From: JAJYVT01 sp036796435
GTDB lineage: Bacteria; Actinomycetota; Acidimicrobiia; Acidimicrobiales; RAAP-2
Assembly (NCBI GenBank): GCA_036796435.1
Contig: DAIRCY010000005.1
Location: 1 to 55,041 of the forward strand
DNA: 55,041 bases
Reading direction: 5' to 3'
In this document: positions 23,810 to 32,465 of the stretch, one piece after another
Position numbering within the stretch: the first letter of the stretch is position 1
Layout of the letters: each line of letters begins with the position of its first letter
Notes under the pieces: model-generated
What the model was told of the DNA's origin: nothing
What the model saw: the letters and a program-made list of their open reading frames with translations, nothing else
Databases searched by the model: none
Made by a program: the position numbers and the translations under genes

Positions 23810-26029
23810 TCAAGTTGGGCGGGTGCGCAGGCGGCTGACTCCGAAGTGTGACAACGCATTGGTGGCGAGCGTGCCGAGCCCAGGGTCGACGGCGAGCGCG
23901 CCGCTCGCCGCGATGCTCCCCACATTCACCACCTCGCCCCCGCCCGGGCGGCGCCAGTACACGATGTCGGCCCCGTGATCCCTCCGAGGGCCAGCGGCCT
24001 CGATCAAGTGCTGCCCCGTGGCGCTGGCGAGCACCACCATTCCCGGAGGAAGAGAGCCAGTCCCCGTTACCGGTGGAGCGGCATCCATCTCGTAGCCACT
24101 CGCCATCGGGCCGTTCAGGCAACGCTCCCCGATCGTCCCCCGGTCGGAGATCGGGACGACCTCGGGCGAGGTCATCAGGAAGTGGTCACGGTCTAGGACG
24201 TCGAAGGCAGCGAAGCAGGCCGCCGAACCGTCATCGATCATCCCCTGCATGTCGAGTCCGAGCACCTCGTGTGCGGGCCGCCCGAGCATGGACCAAGTCC
24301 CACCGGCGAGGCCATCGTCGCTGTGCCATCGCTCCCCCCACTCAGATGGCGGCAGCCACTCGCCGCCATCTGCGCTCACCTTGCGGGCCTCGAGCGAGGT
24401 CCGCGTCTCGTCCATGCTGATCCGCCAGTACAGAGTGTTGCCCGAGAGGCACATCACCTTCCCATCCTTGGCCAGGTACGCCTCGACGCCATCTCGCATT
24501 GACGCCGTCCAGTACTCGTTGTGACCGCAGATCATGAGCACCGCAAACCGCTCCAGGAGGGACGGGTCCGCGTCCAGCTCGGCGTCGGTGATGCACTCGA
24601 ATTCATACCCCTCGCGAGCGAGCCATGCCTGCGCGAACCGCTCCGGGCGCACGAGGTGTGAGTGGCGAGTGCGAGCAGCGCGGGCGCTCTCGTAACCGAA
24701 GGGATCGGCGCGGGGAATCGGCATCTGCAACCCCAGCCGGAAGTGCAAGCGGCCGCTCCGGTGACGCGTGTAGAAGGACGAAGTCAACCCTGGAACGTTG
24801 ACCTCGTCGCGTGGGATGCGCCCATAGGCATGCCAAGTGTTCGTCGCGCACAACAGCGCTACAGCGTTGGAACGCCGTGGTCGGGTTCGTACCACGACGA
24901 AGGGGACGCAGAGCGATCGCCCGCGCTCCTGGCCAGCAAGTCGGACCGTGGCGGCGTAGATCCCTGAGGGAGCGTCCTTTGCGATGGTGACGGTCGTCGC
25001 CGCATCCCACCCGCAATCCAGGAGGTCGTCGCCTGAGAGCCGGAGGCCGTGGCCGCGAGTACGGTCCTCGCTGGGGACGTAGCCGGGAGCCCCAGCCCGT
25101 GCCTCGAAGGCCGGACCGCCTATCTGCCAGGTCCCTCCGTTAACCACCGTGCCATGTCGTGTCCGCCCAGACCGGTCTTCGACGAGGGAACCCCGCTCCT
25201 CGTCAAGGGGCCATGAGCCCTCCAGGTGAGGCACTCCCAGCGTTGCCAGGTCGCTGAGCCCCCGGTCCGCCACCACGCCCGCGAGGAAGTCTGCACCAAG
25301 GCACGCCGATGCAAGGAACGGCGATGCGACGTCGCCATCCAAGAAGTCGGCTGCTGCGCCGTCTTCGGCGGTGGCCCCCATGCGAAGCCGCTCTCCGTCC
25401 GTAAGCACCTGCTCGGCGGGCACGGGTCCACCTGCGCAAAGTGGCTCGGCGTCGAGGTACAAAGTGAACTCGTCGTCGTCGACGCAGAGCGCGAGGTGGT
25501 GCCACTGGCCGTACATCTTGCGCAGGTCTACGTCTGCGACGTGGAGCCACTCGGACCTGAACGGGCCACCGTCACCTACGTAGGCGGCGGGATTGCCGGT
25601 GTGCGTGACGAGCAGGGCAACGCGACAGTGCTCGGGATAGTCGAAGGCTCCGATGACACCGGACCAAGCCCATTGGAGGGTGTCGATACACGGCGCTCTC
25701 CACAGGCGGAGCCAGCAGCCCACCGAGATGGGGCCGCCTTCGAGCGGGGATCCGGCGAATAGCACGTACGAGCCAGCCCGCACAACTTGCGGCGTGGCTC
25801 CCCGAGACTCGCAGGAGTGAACTATTTCGACGTCGCTGCGCTCATCGCTCTCGTGGCATGTCGGGTCGATGATGGCTTTGACCCCAAGACGCTCGACGGT
25901 CACGGTGTAAGCAGACGGCGCGTGCACATGCACGCTCAGTTCTCCCCCGGCCTCGACCGAGGTGCCGCAAGTGTACGCCCAGACCCCTGGCGGCTCGTAA
26001 CCGCTGTGCGGCTCCGGGTACGCGCTCAT
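23810..26029 (-). CDS. N,N-dimethylformamidase large-subunit-like amidohydrolase with LamG-like domain
   Basis: A 739-residue protein. An N-terminal beta-rich part is followed by a concanavalin/LamG-like domain (about 88-240, with GQWHHLALCVDDDEFTLYLD). The C-terminal half matches the DMFase beta-subunit family: TNTWHAYGR, YTRHRSGRLHFRLG, then ICGHNEYWT near residue 497 and GNTLYW. DMFase cleaves formamides to formate plus amine at a mononuclear iron held by two Tyr and one Glu; candidate Tyr/Glu residues are present but need alignment. No partner small subunit is encoded nearby. It lies 25 bp after substrate-binding protein copy 2, so it shares the transporter operon. Probable C-N hydrolase on the imported compound; substrate unknown. 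Confidence 0.72.
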   Translation of the reverse strand: MSAYPEPHSGYEPPGVWAYTCGTSVEAGGELSVHVHAPSAYTVTVERLGVKAIIDPTCHESDERSDVEIVHSCESRGATPQVVRAGSYVLFAGSPLEGGPISVGCWLRLWRAPCIDTLQWAWSGVIGAFDYPEHCRVALLVTHTGNPAAYVGDGGPFRSEWLHVADVDLRKMYGQWHHLALCVDDDEFTLYLDAEPLCAGGPVPAEQVLTDGERLRMGATAEDGAAADFLDGDVASPFLASACLGADFLAGVVADRGLSDLATLGVPHLEGSWPLDEERGSLVEDRSGRTRHGTVVNGGTWQIGGPAFEARAGAPGYVPSEDRTRGHGLRLSGDDLLDCGWDAATTVTIAKDAPSGIYAATVRLAGQERGRSLCVPFVVVRTRPRRSNAVALLCATNTWHAYGRIPRDEVNVPGLTSSFYTRHRSGRLHFRLGLQMPIPRADPFGYESARAARTRHSHLVRPERFAQAWLAREGYEFECITDAELDADPSLLERFAVLMICGHNEYWTASMRDGVEAYLAKDGKVMCLSGNTLYWRISMDETRTSLEARKVSADGGEWLPPSEWGERWHSDDGLAGGTWSMLGRPAHEVLGLDMQGMIDDGSAACFAAFDVLDRDHFLMTSPEVVPISDRGTIGERCLNGPMASGYEMDAAPPVTGTGSLPPGMVVLASATGQHLIEAAGPRRDHGADIVYWRRPGGGEVVNVGSIAASGALAVDPGLGTLATNALSHFGVSRLRTRPT

Positions 26030-26054
26030 TTGGCCTTCACTCAGGCGGCCCGAA

Positions 26055-27476
26055 TCATGTGGTCACAGCTGTCGCGCCCATCGAGCGGCTCGTGCACTCC
26101 TTGAGTTGTGCAGCCGCTGAAGCGGATGCGAGGTGGCTCGAAGAAATGAGCGCGGTGACCTGGCCGATGCACGTCGCGTAGCCCGAGTAGTTATAGGACG
26201 GCGTCACGGCCGCGTACTTCTCCCACACGGTCTCTGCTCTGTTGTAGTACGGAACCGAAGAGAGGTACTTGGCGGCGTGAAGGACATCGCTTCGAGGAGG
26301 AACCTCACCGGTCCAAAGCACGTGGAGCAGATTAAAGTGCGCGTCCTCTGCAGTCTTCAAGAGTTCCGCTGCCAAACGACGGTGCTTCGAGTCGCAGGTC
26401 ATTACGAACGTTGAACCCTGGGCTTCGGTGGCGTAGCCAGGTGCCTGACCGTGCTCAGTGGGGAGGAGAGCGACGCGGTAGGTGTCGACCCCGGCCGGAA
26501 ACGGTGCTGGGCCACCTGGGATCCACCAGCTGCCCACCCAGCTGCCAACCAGTGCGATGGCGACTTTCTGCTGGGGCATCAGCGTACCGCTCAGGTGGCC
26601 TGTCGCCACAGGGCTCGCGAGTGTGGACAGTGACGGACCGAGTCCATCGGAGAAGACGGTGTTATAGAAGGTGAAAACAGACTTGATCCCCTTGCCCCCG
26701 ACGACCCACTTGGAACCTTTAGTGATTGGGGCGTCCGTCCCTTCGAGAAGCGGCAAGAAGTTCTCCCGCGTCGCCGTTGTTGCGATCGCGTTGCCCGCGT
26801 AGAGGAAGAGCGGCGTGACTCCAGGCACCTTTGCTTTAATCGCCTTCGCAGCGGAGAGGATCTGCGACCAGGAATGAGGCTGCCAGGGCACCTTGAGACC
26901 GGCTTGCTTGAACTGTTTCGCGTTGTAGTAGAGACCGAAGTCGACGATCCCCGAGACAAGCTGGTAGATGTGGGGACCGGGAACTCCGCCCAAGAGGACG
27001 GCTCTCTTGAACTTCGAGAGTGTTTTCCAGCCTTTCAAGTAGCTTGTGAGCGGAGCTACCTGGTGAGCCTCGTACTGCGGCCCGACATTCGTCGTCCCTT
27101 CATGGATCACGTCCGGGACTGTCTTACCGCTCCGCAGCATGAGAGCAATCTTCTCGTTGAAGTTTGTCGCGGAACCGCCGATCGGAACCAGCTTTACGGT
27201 CACGCCAGGGTGCTCCCTTTGAAAGGCCGTTTTGAGCTGAGTGAACCACTCCTTGGCGTATGTGGCCGTGTTGAACTCCTGGGTCGAGGTATACGCGATG
27301 GATACGGTCGCTGGGCCGTGCAGTGATCCTGTCGCCCCGTGGGAGCCGCACTCTGCGCGAACCGAGCTGGGGCGCGAGGATGCTTGCGCGACTCCCGCCG
27401 GGACGAATGCGGGTAACAATGCGATCAGGATCGTGACTGCCCCACTCAGCGTCACCCATCTCGTACGTAGACTCAC
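26055..27476 (-). CDS. Sugar ABC transporter substrate-binding protein (copy 2)
   Basis: A 473-residue family 1 binding protein with an N-terminal signal (about 1-32, GVAQA then SS). It is homologous end to end to copy 1: GATGSLHGPATVSIAY, KLVPIGG, PGYAT, FVMTC and HFNLLH recur. GTG start, 55 bp after the second permease gene, so it belongs to the malF-malG-like operon. It is visibly less GC-rich than neighbouring core genes. The duplicate pair flanks the amidohydrolase gene, suggesting duplication and divergence for substrate and derivative. Confidence 0.88.
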   Translation of the reverse strand: MSLRTRWVTLSGAVTILIALLPAFVPAGVAQASSRPSSVRAECGSHGATGSLHGPATVSIAYTSTQEFNTATYAKEWFTQLKTAFQREHPGVTVKLVPIGGSATNFNEKIALMLRSGKTVPDVIHEGTTNVGPQYEAHQVAPLTSYLKGWKTLSKFKRAVLLGGVPGPHIYQLVSGIVDFGLYYNAKQFKQAGLKVPWQPHSWSQILSAAKAIKAKVPGVTPLFLYAGNAIATTATRENFLPLLEGTDAPITKGSKWVVGGKGIKSVFTFYNTVFSDGLGPSLSTLASPVATGHLSGTLMPQQKVAIALVGSWVGSWWIPGGPAPFPAGVDTYRVALLPTEHGQAPGYATEAQGSTFVMTCDSKHRRLAAELLKTAEDAHFNLLHVLWTGEVPPRSDVLHAAKYLSSVPYYNRAETVWEKYAAVTPSYNYSGYATCIGQVTALISSSHLASASAAAQLKECTSRSMGATAVTT

Positions 27477-27531
27477 TCCCCTACCGCCTTTCTTCGGAGC
27501 TCCTCAGGGCCGTCCCTCGGAACCATCCCAC

Positions 27532-28386
27532 TCAGCCCTTCACCCCGCCCCCGAAGCTGAACGCTCCCGAGATATGGCGGGAGAGCGCCCAATAGAGGAC
27601 GAGCACAGGCAGAGAGAAAACAAGCGCGAACGCAGCGAGAGGGCCGTACATGATTCGACCGTTCGCGGTTAGGAACTCGTAGATGGCCACGGACGCGGGC
27701 ATCTTGTTCGGTGACTGCAGAAGGACGTAGGGGATCACAAACTGGCCCCATGAGTTCATGAACGTAAAGAGCGCCGCCACCGCGATTCCAGGGCCGGCGA
27801 GCGGAAGGACGTGTCGCCAGATCCGCTCGAACACGCCAGCTCCGTCGATCTGCGCCGCCTCCTCGATCTCAGGTGGGATCTGGTCGATGAAGCTCTTCAG
27901 GATCCAGATGGCAAAGGGCATGCCCGTCGCGGCGAGGAATGCGATCGTGGCAGGCACAGAGTCCACAAGCCCCGTTGCCACGAACATCGAATAGGCGGGG
28001 ATCATGAGAAGCTCGAGCGGCAGCCCGGTGGTGAAGAGCACGACCAGGAGAATCGAGCGGCGGAAGCGCAACTTGTACCGAGAGAGGGCGTACGCCGCCG
28101 CAAGCGCAAAGGTCGTGGTGATGATCGTGGACCCGCCCGCAAGCACCAAGCTGTTCCACATCGGGCGAAGGGCGCGTGTCCCAGTCATCGCATAACGGAA
28201 GTTACGCAGGGAGAGGTCGGGGAAGGTGAGGAGGAACGACGCGTGGCTGTTGAACGACGCCGCGATCATCCACAACATTGGCAAGAAGAAGAGCGCGCCG
28301 ATCACTAGGAGCACCAGATTGCGGCCGAGTCTGCCCGTCGTCTTTCGGCGGCTGCTGACTCCGACGGAGGTCGCGGACGTGGCCAC
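27532..28386 (-). CDS. Sugar ABC transporter permease (MalG type)
   Basis: A 284-residue inner-membrane permease with six predicted helices. The first is NLVLLVIGALFFLPMLWMI. The EAA loop reads EEAAQIDGAGVFERIWRHVLPL, which docks with the ATPase. It has the short N-terminus typical of MalG. It starts 5 bp after the MalF-type gene and is followed by binding protein copy 2. The likely ATPase is encoded at the far end of the block. Confidence 0.92.
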   Translation of the reverse strand: MATSATSVGVSSRRKTTGRLGRNLVLLVIGALFFLPMLWMIAASFNSHASFLLTFPDLSLRNFRYAMTGTRALRPMWNSLVLAGGSTIITTTFALAAAYALSRYKLRFRRSILLVVLFTTGLPLELLMIPAYSMFVATGLVDSVPATIAFLAATGMPFAIWILKSFIDQIPPEIEEAAQIDGAGVFERIWRHVLPLAGPGIAVAALFTFMNSWGQFVIPYVLLQSPNKMPASVAIYEFLTANGRIMYGPLAAFALVFSLPVLVLYWALSRHISGAFSFGGGVKG

Positions 28387-28391
28387 CGAGG

Positions 28392-29339
28392 TCAGACCTC
28401 GACCTTGAGGATCCAGACGTACAGGACGACGACGATCGCCGATACGAGGAGGAGGACGACCGCCGCAGCATCGCCGTAACCGAGCTGCGAGAACGAGAAC
28501 GTCTGTTGGTACGCGTACTGCGGGAGCGTCTGGGTGGCGTCACCGGGCCCGCCTCCGGTCAGGGCGTAGATCATCGTGAAGTCGGTGAGCGTGCTCAGCG
28601 TGGAGAGAATTAGGTTCAGCGCGAACGTCCGCTTGAGCATGGGGAGCTCTACCTGGAGCATCCTCTGCCACGGCCGCGCTCCGTCCACGACCGCTGCCTC
28701 GATCACTTCGTCAGGGAGCCCCCGGAAGCCGGCGGAGAAGATCAACATGGAGAATGCGGCGCCGCCCCAGACGGTGGCAATTGACACGAGGATGAGGGGT
28801 GCACCAGTCAACCACTGCACGTTCCCAAGACCGATCGGTGCGAACATCTTGTCTAGGGTGCCGCCCTGCGCGGCAAAGGCGAACCACAGCATCGCCGCCA
28901 CGATCTCGGGCATCACCCACGCCGCGATCATCGTGCTCCCGACAAAGCGGGTGATCCAGCGGCTGGCACCTCGGTGAACCATGTACGCCACGAGGAGGCC
29001 GAGTCCGGTCTGACCGACAATGGCCGCCAGCACGACGTAGATGAAACTGATGTACGCGGAGTGGCCGAAGAGGGGATCGTGGAACAGGGACGTGTAGTTC
29101 GCGAATCCTACGAAGTGGTTTGTGACGGCATGGATGCCGGTCAGCGCCTCGTTGGTCAGAGAGAGGACGAAGGCGGCGACGATCGGTCCGAAGAGAAAGC
29201 AAGCCACCAAGATCCCCGCGGGCAGGGGGAGCAGCACGCCGACGAAGCGCCGAGCGGCTCGCGGGCGAACGAGGACTTCCGGGGACGGCGCGGAGGAAGG
29301 GGTGGCGACGGACTCCCTCGGCGCCGTGAGGGCCTGCAT
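28392..29339 (-). CDS. Sugar ABC transporter permease (MalF type)
   Basis: A 315-residue permease: a cytoplasmic N-terminal tail of about 35 residues, then six predicted helices, with the EAA loop EAAVVDGARPWQRMLQVELPML. First gene of the transporter operon. The ATG lies 8 nt after the -10 hexamer of a strong promoter, so the mRNA may be leaderless; otherwise a downstream GTG is used. It partners the MalG-type permease. Confidence 0.92.
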   Translation of the reverse strand: MQALTAPRESVATPSSAPSPEVLVRPRAARRFVGVLLPLPAGILVACFLFGPIVAAFVLSLTNEALTGIHAVTNHFVGFANYTSLFHDPLFGHSAYISFIYVVLAAIVGQTGLGLLVAYMVHRGASRWITRFVGSTMIAAWVMPEIVAAMLWFAFAAQGGTLDKMFAPIGLGNVQWLTGAPLILVSIATVWGGAAFSMLIFSAGFRGLPDEVIEAAVVDGARPWQRMLQVELPMLKRTFALNLILSTLSTLTDFTMIYALTGGGPGDATQTLPQYAYQQTFSFSQLGYGDAAAVVLLLVSAIVVVLYVWILKVEV

Positions 29340-29347
29340 CCTGACGG

Positions 29348-29376
29348 ATCCTAAGCCCCGCCTGTGAATATGTCAA
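29348..29376 (-). promoter_or_regulatory. Strong promoter of the transporter operon
   Basis: TTGACA (29371-29376), 17-bp spacer, TAGGAT (29348-29353) on the minus strand. The predicted start point is within 1-2 nt of the malF-like ATG. Confidence 0.65.
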
Positions 29377-29380
29377 TACA
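29371..29380. promoter_or_regulatory. Candidate GntR operator overlapping the -35 (site 3)
   Basis: TGTCAATACA, one mismatch from the perfect site, covering the whole -35 of the transporter promoter. Confidence 0.45.
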
Positions 29381-29386
29381 AAGCGG

Positions 29387-30286
29387 CTAAAGCCCCAGCG
29401 TACGCAGAAACGCTCTGCTCGCGACTTGGTTCTCGGCCGCCTGCTGGTAGCCGCCCGAGCCGCGGGGCAGCACGTCCTGCTCCACCACGACCCACCCCTT
29501 GTAACCCCGCGACACAAGAAGATTGACCACCTCGTCGATCCGCCCGACGCCCGCACCGAGCGGGCAGAAGACACTCTTTGCCCACACATCGGACGCGAGC
29601 GCACCTTCGTGAGACATGACTTGGATGCCCTCGGCGGTCACGTCTTTCACGTGTACATGGCGCACCGACTCTTGGAGCCGGTCGATGAGTTCCAGGGGAT
29701 CGCCCCCGGCAGCGAGCAAGTGTCCCGTGTCGACACAGACGGCTGCACCGGTCGCGCGCACCGCAGCGGTTACCTGGTCGGCGTCCGCCACGAGCGTCCC
29801 GACTTCGTTGTGCAAGCACGCCTCGTACCCCCGACTCCGTGCGGCCGCGGAGAGCTCGACGAGAACAGCCATCGCCGCGTCCCACGTTGCCTGCTTGCTG
29901 CGAACCACGAGCTCCTCGCTCGGCGCGCCGTCGACGAGTGCGACGGTCGGGCGCGGGCGCCATGGATCCTCCACCTGCTCGAGGGCGTCAAACAGGTCCA
30001 CCATGGCGGTGAGCTCGGCCATGCCGCGGCTTCTTCCCTCCTCGGTGGCCACGTCCACCTCGAGGTACGCTCCAGTGAGGAGGAGCGTCCTCTCGGCCAG
30101 CGCGCTCGGCAGCGTGTGGATGTCTCCCAGGTAGCCGAGCGGTCCCAAGTCGACACCGCGGTAACCGGCCGACTGGACGGCGTCGAGGACGGCGAAACCA
30201 TCGGGAACGTCCTCATCGATCCCGATGGTCCGCTCAAATGCGCCGTAGCTGACCGGAGCGTTGCCGACCTCGATTGCAGCAGCCAT
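29387..30286 (-). CDS. iolE: IolE-like inosose dehydratase (sugar phosphate isomerase/epimerase fold)
   Basis: A 299-residue TIM barrel. GNAPVSYGAFE at the N-terminus and AGYRGVDLGPLGYLG are characteristic of IolE, which dehydrates 2-keto-myo-inositol to the diketone used by IolD. HNEVGTLV, CVDTGHLLAAG and HVHVKDV carry the metal-binding Glu, Asp/His and His, and VVVEQDVLP is near the end. GGAGAG precedes the ATG. Last gene of the aminotransferase-dehydrogenase operon. MocC-type rhizopine proteins share this fold, so an inosamine-derived substrate is possible. Confidence 0.85.
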   Translation of the reverse strand: MAAAIEVGNAPVSYGAFERTIGIDEDVPDGFAVLDAVQSAGYRGVDLGPLGYLGDIHTLPSALAERTLLLTGAYLEVDVATEEGRSRGMAELTAMVDLFDALEQVEDPWRPRPTVALVDGAPSEELVVRSKQATWDAAMAVLVELSAAARSRGYEACLHNEVGTLVADADQVTAAVRATGAAVCVDTGHLLAAGGDPLELIDRLQESVRHVHVKDVTAEGIQVMSHEGALASDVWAKSVFCPLGAGVGRIDEVVNLLVSRGYKGWVVVEQDVLPRGSGGYQQAAENQVASRAFLRTLGL

Positions 30287-30342
30287 CTGCCTCTCCTTTG
30301 TGCGCGTTCGTGCTCCTTCGCGGCTTGCCGGGCGCGTCGAGC

Positions 30343-31308
30343 TCAGGCGGGAGGTGGGGTTGGGGCGCCGACAGTGGCTGACGTCCAGGCGGTCGCGGCC
30401 TCGGTGAGCGCGTTCGCGAGGGCGAGGGCGGACGCCCCGTCCTCGGCGGTTGCCAGGTCCGACGAGGGGTGCCCCGCCGTCAGCTCGAGGAAGGCCCGGT
30501 CCTGGTCCCTCACCGCCCGTCGGGTGACGGACTCCCCATCATCGCCCCACAGCCAGCGATCGAATTGCGACGCCTTGGTCCCGAGGAGCTCGAGCCAGCA
30601 GCCGTCACGGCCGCCCTGGAGGACTCGGCCGGTCGACACCGTGACGACGGTCCCGCCGTCGCTCTGCAGCACGCCCACCGCTGCATTTTGGCCCGCGGGA
30701 TCCGACCGCCACGCTGCCCCGCGGGCGTGAAGCTCTTCCCCAAGCGACCAGCGGGCGAAGTCGATCTCGTGGACGCCCATGTCAACGAGCTCGCCTCCCG
30801 AACCGGCGAGAAAGGCAGCCGTCGGAGGCTCTCCATCCCACTGGGCGCTCGAGAGCCCGAGGACGTCGCCGAAGGCGCCGTCTCCGACGGCGTCACGAAC
30901 TCGGCGCAGAGCGGGGACGAACCGGTGCCAGTACGCGAGTCGGAGCACCTTCCCTTGGCCGTCGGCGGAGCGGCCAAGCTCGCGTAGTGCGGACGGCGAG
31001 GTGCCACCGGGCTTCTCGCAGAGCACCGCGATGCCTCGATCGAGTGCGGCTGCCACCAACTCGGCGTGCGCAGCGGTGGTCGCGGCGATGACCACGGCAT
31101 CGAGCTCCCCTGCCGCGAGCGCTCCTTCGAGGTCGGGGAAGGCCCGGACGTTCGTGGCGGCCGCCCATTCGCGGGCGACGGGGCTCGGGTCGCACACCAC
31201 GAGGTCGACTCGCTCGTTGATCGACCGGATGGCGTCCACGTGCGCGCGGCCCATCCGCCCGCAGCCGAGCACTGCGACACGGAGTGCACCGACGCCGCCG
31301 TCAGCCAC
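30343..31308 (-). CDS. Gfo/Idh/MocA-family oxidoreductase (inositol dehydrogenase-like, A)
   Basis: A 321-residue NAD(P)-dependent dehydrogenase. The Rossmann motif is VAVLGCGRMGRAHV, EKPGGTS carries the catalytic Lys, YWHRFVPALRR follows, and DMGVHEIDFARW is the His/Asp catalytic segment of inositol dehydrogenases. It overlaps the next dehydrogenase gene by 8 bp. It probably oxidises a cyclitol hydroxyl to a ketone. The symbol iolG is not assigned because two candidates are present. Confidence 0.82.
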   Translation of the reverse strand: MADGGVGALRVAVLGCGRMGRAHVDAIRSINERVDLVVCDPSPVAREWAAATNVRAFPDLEGALAAGELDAVVIAATTAAHAELVAAALDRGIAVLCEKPGGTSPSALRELGRSADGQGKVLRLAYWHRFVPALRRVRDAVGDGAFGDVLGLSSAQWDGEPPTAAFLAGSGGELVDMGVHEIDFARWSLGEELHARGAAWRSDPAGQNAAVGVLQSDGGTVVTVSTGRVLQGGRDGCWLELLGTKASQFDRWLWGDDGESVTRRAVRDQDRAFLELTAGHPSSDLATAEDGASALALANALTEAATAWTSATVGAPTPPPA

Positions 31309-32431
31309 GGCTGACGGGCGTCCAAGCGCCGCTCTCAGCCGAAACGTCGATCGCCTCGACGACCGCCTGTGCGGACGCCGCCGCTTCGAAGTCGGGCGTA
31401 AACGCGCCGGTCCCCCACTGATGGAGCCAGTCGATGAACTGGTTCGTGAAGCTCTCTTGGTAGCCGATCCCCTGCCCTTGGGGCCACCAGCGTGTCGCGT
31501 AGGGGTGTCCGGGAAGCTCAGACCTCACTCGCCGGTACCCCTGGGTGCGGCTCCCACGCTCTCTGGTGAAGAGCCAGATCTCATTCAGGTTCCGGTAGTC
31601 GAACGCGACGGATCCTTCACGGCCAGTGATCTCGATGGTCCAGTCGCAAAGCCGGCCGAGCGCCACCCTCGTCATCTCCAGCACAACGGTCGCGCCGGAC
31701 TCAAGGCGTCCGAGGGCACCGCACGAGTCGTCGGTGCGCACCCGGACGGGCTTCCCGTCGCCAGCATCGGGGCGTTCCGTGATGAAGGTGGCGCTGGAGG
31801 CAACCACCTCTACGAACGGAGAGACGATCCATTGCACGAGATCGATCAAGTGGACGCCCAGGTCTCCGGTGACCGTTCCACCGGTCGCTCGGTCGAAGCG
31901 CCAGTCGTAGGGGGTCTGCGGGTCGGCGAACTCGTCGGTGAGCCAGATGGCCCGAACGGCGAGCGGCTCCCCGATGACGCCATCGGCCACGAGCTGCGCC
32001 ATGAGGCTCACGGACTGCATACGGCGGTAGTTGAAGCTAACGCCGTTGGCGACACCGGCCGCGCTTACGGCCTTCAACGACCGGCGAGCCTGATCGAGGG
32101 ACGTCCCAAGGGGCTTCTCACAGGTGACCGCTTTACCTGCGCCAGCGGCTGCTTCGATCGCCTCGTGGTGGATCCCGGGCGGCGTGCAGACGTCGACGAG
32201 ATCGATGTCGTACTTCGACACCGCTTCTCCCACATCCGTCGTCCACTCGGCGAAGGCGAAGCGGTCGGCTGCCGCCGCGGTCCGCTCCCGTGTCCGGCCA
32301 CAGAGCACGGCGAGCTCAGGTCTGACGCGGAGCGATGGGTCGATCGCAACGGCCTGGGAGAGGGCGATCGCATGGGCGCGGCCCATGAGGCCGTGTCCGA
32401 CGATGCACACCCTGAGCGGAGCTCGGGTCAC
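31301..32431 (-). CDS. Gfo/Idh/MocA-family oxidoreductase (B)
   Basis: A 376-residue dehydrogenase distinct from copy A. VCIVGHGLMGRAHA opens the Rossmann fold, CEKPLGTS has the catalytic Lys, FNYRRMQSV follows and GDLGVHLIDLVQW gives the His/Asp pair. The longer C-terminal domain resembles sugar or inositol dehydrogenases acting on substituted substrates. GTG start, 34 bp after the aminotransferase gene. The pair may oxidise different positions or epimers (myo, scyllo, chiro). Confidence 0.82.
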   Translation of the reverse strand: MTRAPLRVCIVGHGLMGRAHAIALSQAVAIDPSLRVRPELAVLCGRTRERTAAAADRFAFAEWTTDVGEAVSKYDIDLVDVCTPPGIHHEAIEAAAGAGKAVTCEKPLGTSLDQARRSLKAVSAAGVANGVSFNYRRMQSVSLMAQLVADGVIGEPLAVRAIWLTDEFADPQTPYDWRFDRATGGTVTGDLGVHLIDLVQWIVSPFVEVVASSATFITERPDAGDGKPVRVRTDDSCGALGRLESGATVVLEMTRVALGRLCDWTIEITGREGSVAFDYRNLNEIWLFTRERGSRTQGYRRVRSELPGHPYATRWWPQGQGIGYQESFTNQFIDWLHQWGTGAFTPDFEAAASAQAVVEAIDVSAESGAWTPVSRG

Positions 32432-32465
32432 TGTGGCATCTTCTCAGCGGCGGGTCGTCCCGGCG

